Program-made: the position numbers and the translations under genes | Assembly (NCBI GenBank): GCA_041946865.1 | Contig: JBHGBF010000233.1 | Coordinates: 1-8,843, forward strand | Source: RPQK01 sp041946865 | Lineage (GTDB): Bacteria > Acidobacteriota > UBA6911 > RPQK01 | Reading direction: 5' to 3' | DNA length: 8,843 bases | Notes under the pieces: model-generated | Databases searched by the model: none | The model's input: only the letters and a program-made list of their open reading frames with translations | Told to the model about the DNA's origin: nothing | Shown: one piece after another, positions 6,710 through 8,843 of the stretch | How positions within the stretch are numbered: position 1 is the first letter of the stretch | Layout of the letters: the number at the start of each line of letters is the position of its first letter

Positions 6710-8689
6710 CTATTCGTAGTCCCCTGCTTCCAGGTTGATGTTTTTCAGAAGCACGAAATAGCGGCGATCCGAACGAAGCGGTTCAAAAACACTGTCGATC
6801 TTCAGCCAGGATAACAAAGGATCCTTCGTTTTGTAGGCCTCGTCAAGCCATTCGAAGGCACGATCCTTTTCACCGAGTCCGACCCAGACCAGGGCGGCAC
6901 TGGTCGGGGAAACGTATCTGCGGGTGGAAAGCTTCTGGAGGTCTTGAAACAGTTCTTCTGCTCTCCGCCTATCGCCCAAGCGCGCGTAGCAGTACCCAAG
7001 CACACCAAGAATCTCAGGATCGTCCTTGTCCAGCTCTCGGGCCTTCTCAAGAGCCGCGACTGCATCGCCAGGCATTCCCTTGTCCTGGTACGTCAATCCC
7101 AGGTTCAGGTACCCGGACGAAAAGCCGGGATCCAGCTCCAGCGTCTTGTGAAACTCGCCGATAGCACTGTCGTAATGGCCTTCCCAACGAAAGATCCTGC
7201 CGAGGTCACGCGTTATGGCTGGAGAGAGCGGATCGAGCTCCTGGGCCCTCCGGTTGGCCTTTTCTGCCCTTTCGAGCAGACCCATCGCGCGCAGACAGCC
7301 GGCATGCCAGTGATGAGCGGTCGCATAGCCGGGGTTCAACTCGATCGCCCGCCGGTACTCGGACAGAGCGCCTTCCCAATCCCAGTCATAGTAGGACTTT
7401 GTGAAGGCCAGGGAGGCATGCGCCTCGCCCAGTTGCTCATCGAGGCGAAGGGCTTTCAGAGCGGCCGCCTTCGCCTTGGGCATAGCCTCGATCGGAGAGG
7501 TAAATCCGCCCGAGGCCAGAAGGGCATTGGAGTCTGCTTGCCCAGCCCAGGCGAGCGAGAAATCAGGGTCCAGTCTGATCGCCTCTTCAAAGCACTCGAT
7601 GCTCTTCAACAGCCCTGGTGCGGAACGCTTGTTCTGAAAGTAGCGGCCCTTAAGGTAAAGATTGTAGGCGTGAAGATCGTGCGTGCTCTTCCGTACCGCC
7701 GTCGACGCTCGCGTAAATTGCATCTTGAGCGCGCTCATGACCGACTCAGAGATCTGGTCCTGAATAACCAGGACATTGCTCAGATCCGAGTCATAGCTCT
7801 TCGACCAGAGGTAGTATCCGTCCCGGGCATTGATCAACTGGGCGGTAATTCGCAAGTTGTTGCCAGACCTGCGCACACTTCCCTTTAAAACTGCCCCGAC
7901 ATTGAGTCTTTCTCCAATCTCACTCACGTCATCGCCGGTCGGCGAGAACTGGAAAGCCGAACTTCGAGAAACGACCCGAAGCCCAGAGACACTGGTCAGA
8001 GCGCTGATGATTTCCTCGGCAACTCCATGACAGAAATACTCGAGGTCCTTTTCGGGGCTGAGGTCAACAAATGGGAGCACGGCGATTGAGGACAGATCCG
8101 GCTGAACCTCGCTGTCCGTAACGTTGTTCGCCATGATTCCATCTCGTCCCGACCGATAGGAGATAACCAGAGCCAAGGCTGCCACCGTTACTGAAGCGAG
8201 GACGACGACCAGGATGCGAAAAGACTTGAGTCGAGAGGCGCTGCCTGCTTGCACCCCCTTTTCTTCAGATGCTTTCCTCTCAACGTTCCTGAGAGAGAAA
8301 GCCGGGAGATAAGACCCTTTTGGAAACTCAATATACACGGGGTCGTCACGTCCCCCGTTTTCGTAGTACTCCTTGAGTTTGGCCCGGAGGCGATGAGCTT
8401 CGACCCGTACCACGGGATCAGTCCGCGGGTCGAAAGACTCGGTTCGATCGAAGACCTCGAGGCCGAGAAGGTACTCCTTGATGTTGCCGCCGCGACCGTT
8501 AATCGTCTCCTCGACCGCGAAGGTCAAGAAACGAGTCAGTCGCTCTGCAGCCGCGAAACCGCTGCTGGCGACTATTCTGGCCAGCTGTTCGCGAATCGCT
8601 GGAGGGGGGACAGTGAAAGAGGCAGGTGGCGGGTCGGGCAAACCCGCAGACTGGCTACCATAATCCGATATCTTCTTTTTTTTCTCCAT
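6710..8689 (-). CDS. Membrane-anchored regulator: DNA-binding-like domain, TM helix, TolB-like domain, TPR repeats
   Basis: This intact 659-residue protein resembles the CadC/ToxR plan used widely in Acidobacteriota. Residues 31-133 form a conserved N-terminal domain (REQLARIVAS, LTRFLTFAVEE, DPRTDPVVRVEAHRLRAKL, then IEFPKGSYLPAF), whose end resembles the wing of a winged helix. One membrane helix lies near 157-177. A TolB-like/adenylate-cyclase-associated domain at about 200-320 starts SSIAVLPFVDLSPEKD. At least six TPR-type repeats fill 340-600 (for example AIRLDP, AIELNP, TLELDP). No cyclase domain is present. ATG at 8689 has AGGGG (8697-8701) at 7 nt spacing; a TTG two codons earlier would leave only 1 nt and is less likely. 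Control of the convergent pectin genes is plausible by position but is inference; such proteins are numerous in these genomes. Confidence 0.85.
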   Translation of the reverse strand: MEKKKKISDYGSQSAGLPDPPPASFTVPPPAIREQLARIVASSGFAAAERLTRFLTFAVEETINGRGGNIKEYLLGLEVFDRTESFDPRTDPVVRVEAHRLRAKLKEYYENGGRDDPVYIEFPKGSYLPAFSLRNVERKASEEKGVQAGSASRLKSFRILVVVLASVTVAALALVISYRSGRDGIMANNVTDSEVQPDLSSIAVLPFVDLSPEKDLEYFCHGVAEEIISALTSVSGLRVVSRSSAFQFSPTGDDVSEIGERLNVGAVLKGSVRRSGNNLRITAQLINARDGYYLWSKSYDSDLSNVLVIQDQISESVMSALKMQFTRASTAVRKSTHDLHAYNLYLKGRYFQNKRSAPGLLKSIECFEEAIRLDPDFSLAWAGQADSNALLASGGFTSPIEAMPKAKAAALKALRLDEQLGEAHASLAFTKSYYDWDWEGALSEYRRAIELNPGYATAHHWHAGCLRAMGLLERAEKANRRAQELDPLSPAITRDLGRIFRWEGHYDSAIGEFHKTLELDPGFSSGYLNLGLTYQDKGMPGDAVAALEKARELDKDDPEILGVLGYCYARLGDRRRAEELFQDLQKLSTRRYVSPTSAALVWVGLGEKDRAFEWLDEAYKTKDPLLSWLKIDSVFEPLRSDRRYFVLLKNINLEAGDYE

Positions 8690-8740
8690 TTTCAAACCCC
8701 TGGAGAAAGCCGGCGGCGCCTGTCTTGATTAGAGGCTGAA

Positions 8741-8769
8741 ATTCTACTCCAACTCCCAGGAAAAACCAA
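8741..8769 (-). promoter_or_regulatory. Sigma70-type promoter for the TolB/TPR regulator
   Basis: On the minus strand a -35 hexamer TTGGTT (8764-8769) is followed after 17 bp by a -10 hexamer TAGAAT (8741-8746), five of six matching consensus. A transcript would start near 8734, giving a leader of about 45 nt that contains the AGGGG Shine-Dalgarno before the ATG at 8689. The spacing is ideal, the -35 is weak. Confidence 0.5.
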
Positions 8770-8830
8770 CGGCCGAAAGCCTCATCTCGTAACCGCTCAG
8801 TTTTCTGCGAGCGAAGCGGCAGGCGCTTTT

Positions 8831-8843
8831 GGAGTTCATCATG
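8831..8843 (+). other. Possible Shine-Dalgarno and start codon of a divergent gene leaving the window
   Basis: GGAG (8831-8834) stands 6 nt before an ATG that is the last codon of the window (8841-8843). This is the right layout for the start of a plus-strand gene divergent from the regulator, but no coding sequence is available to support it. The rest of the 8690-8830 region holds only the regulator promoter and leader as far as I can see. Confidence 0.2.

Noticed and set aside
6944..7888. A 314-codon plus-strand open frame
   Set aside because: It lies wholly inside the regulator gene on the other strand, has no recognisable domain, and the opposite strand gives clear TolB and TPR sequence.
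1..8843. Insertion sequence, integrase or CRISPR array as the cause of the rearrangement
   Set aside because: No transposase-like frame, terminal inverted repeats, or regularly spaced repeats were found near any junction.

Overview
The window looks like chromosomal DNA of an acidobacterium. Two features suggest this: an Oar-like TonB-dependent receptor barrel of the kind expanded in Acidobacteriota, and a regulator built as N-terminal DNA-binding-like domain, one membrane helix, TolB-like domain and TPR repeats, which is common in Solibacter and Bryobacter relatives. These assignments come from recognising protein families by eye, not from a search. The content is a plant cell-wall (pectin/arabinan) utilisation locus.

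The left part (1-4033) is entirely minus-strand. Read in transcription order it carries an MFS sugar-acid transporter (ExuT-like), a sulfatase, a GH51 alpha-L-arabinofuranosidase, a secreted beta-propeller protein, a second sulfatase and a TonB-dependent receptor. None of the six is whole. The transporter stops after about four membrane helices. The first sulfatase keeps only its CxPSR-to-middle section. The arabinofuranosidase lacks its N-terminus. The propeller has two mutually compensating frameshifts and then runs in frame into the second sulfatase, which lacks its active-site cysteine region and is cut before its C-terminus. The receptor lacks its front and continues past base 1. There are therefore four abrupt family-to-family junctions, near 3593-3525, 3037-3023, 920-895 and 585-574. 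Either this is a real operon decayed by serial internal deletions, or an assembly in which gaps were closed up; the sequence alone cannot decide.

The centre (4034-6702) is intact and plus-strand. A 111-bp divergent intergenic region holds a perfect 8+3+8 palindrome that could be an operator. It is followed by a secreted family 1 pectate lyase and a Tat-exported oligogalacturonate lyase (PL22), which overlap by ATGA. Together they would cut polygalacturonate to oligomers and then to unsaturated monouronates outside the cytoplasm, and an ExuT-like transporter would import the product, but the transporter next door is broken.

The right part (6710-8689) is a minus-strand, intact 659-residue membrane-anchored TolB/TPR regulator convergent with the lyase operon (7 bp between stops). 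It has a recognisable sigma70-type promoter and Shine-Dalgarno. The last ~150 bp are its upstream region, and the window ends on an ATG that may start a divergent gene. I saw no tRNA, rRNA, CRISPR array or insertion sequence.
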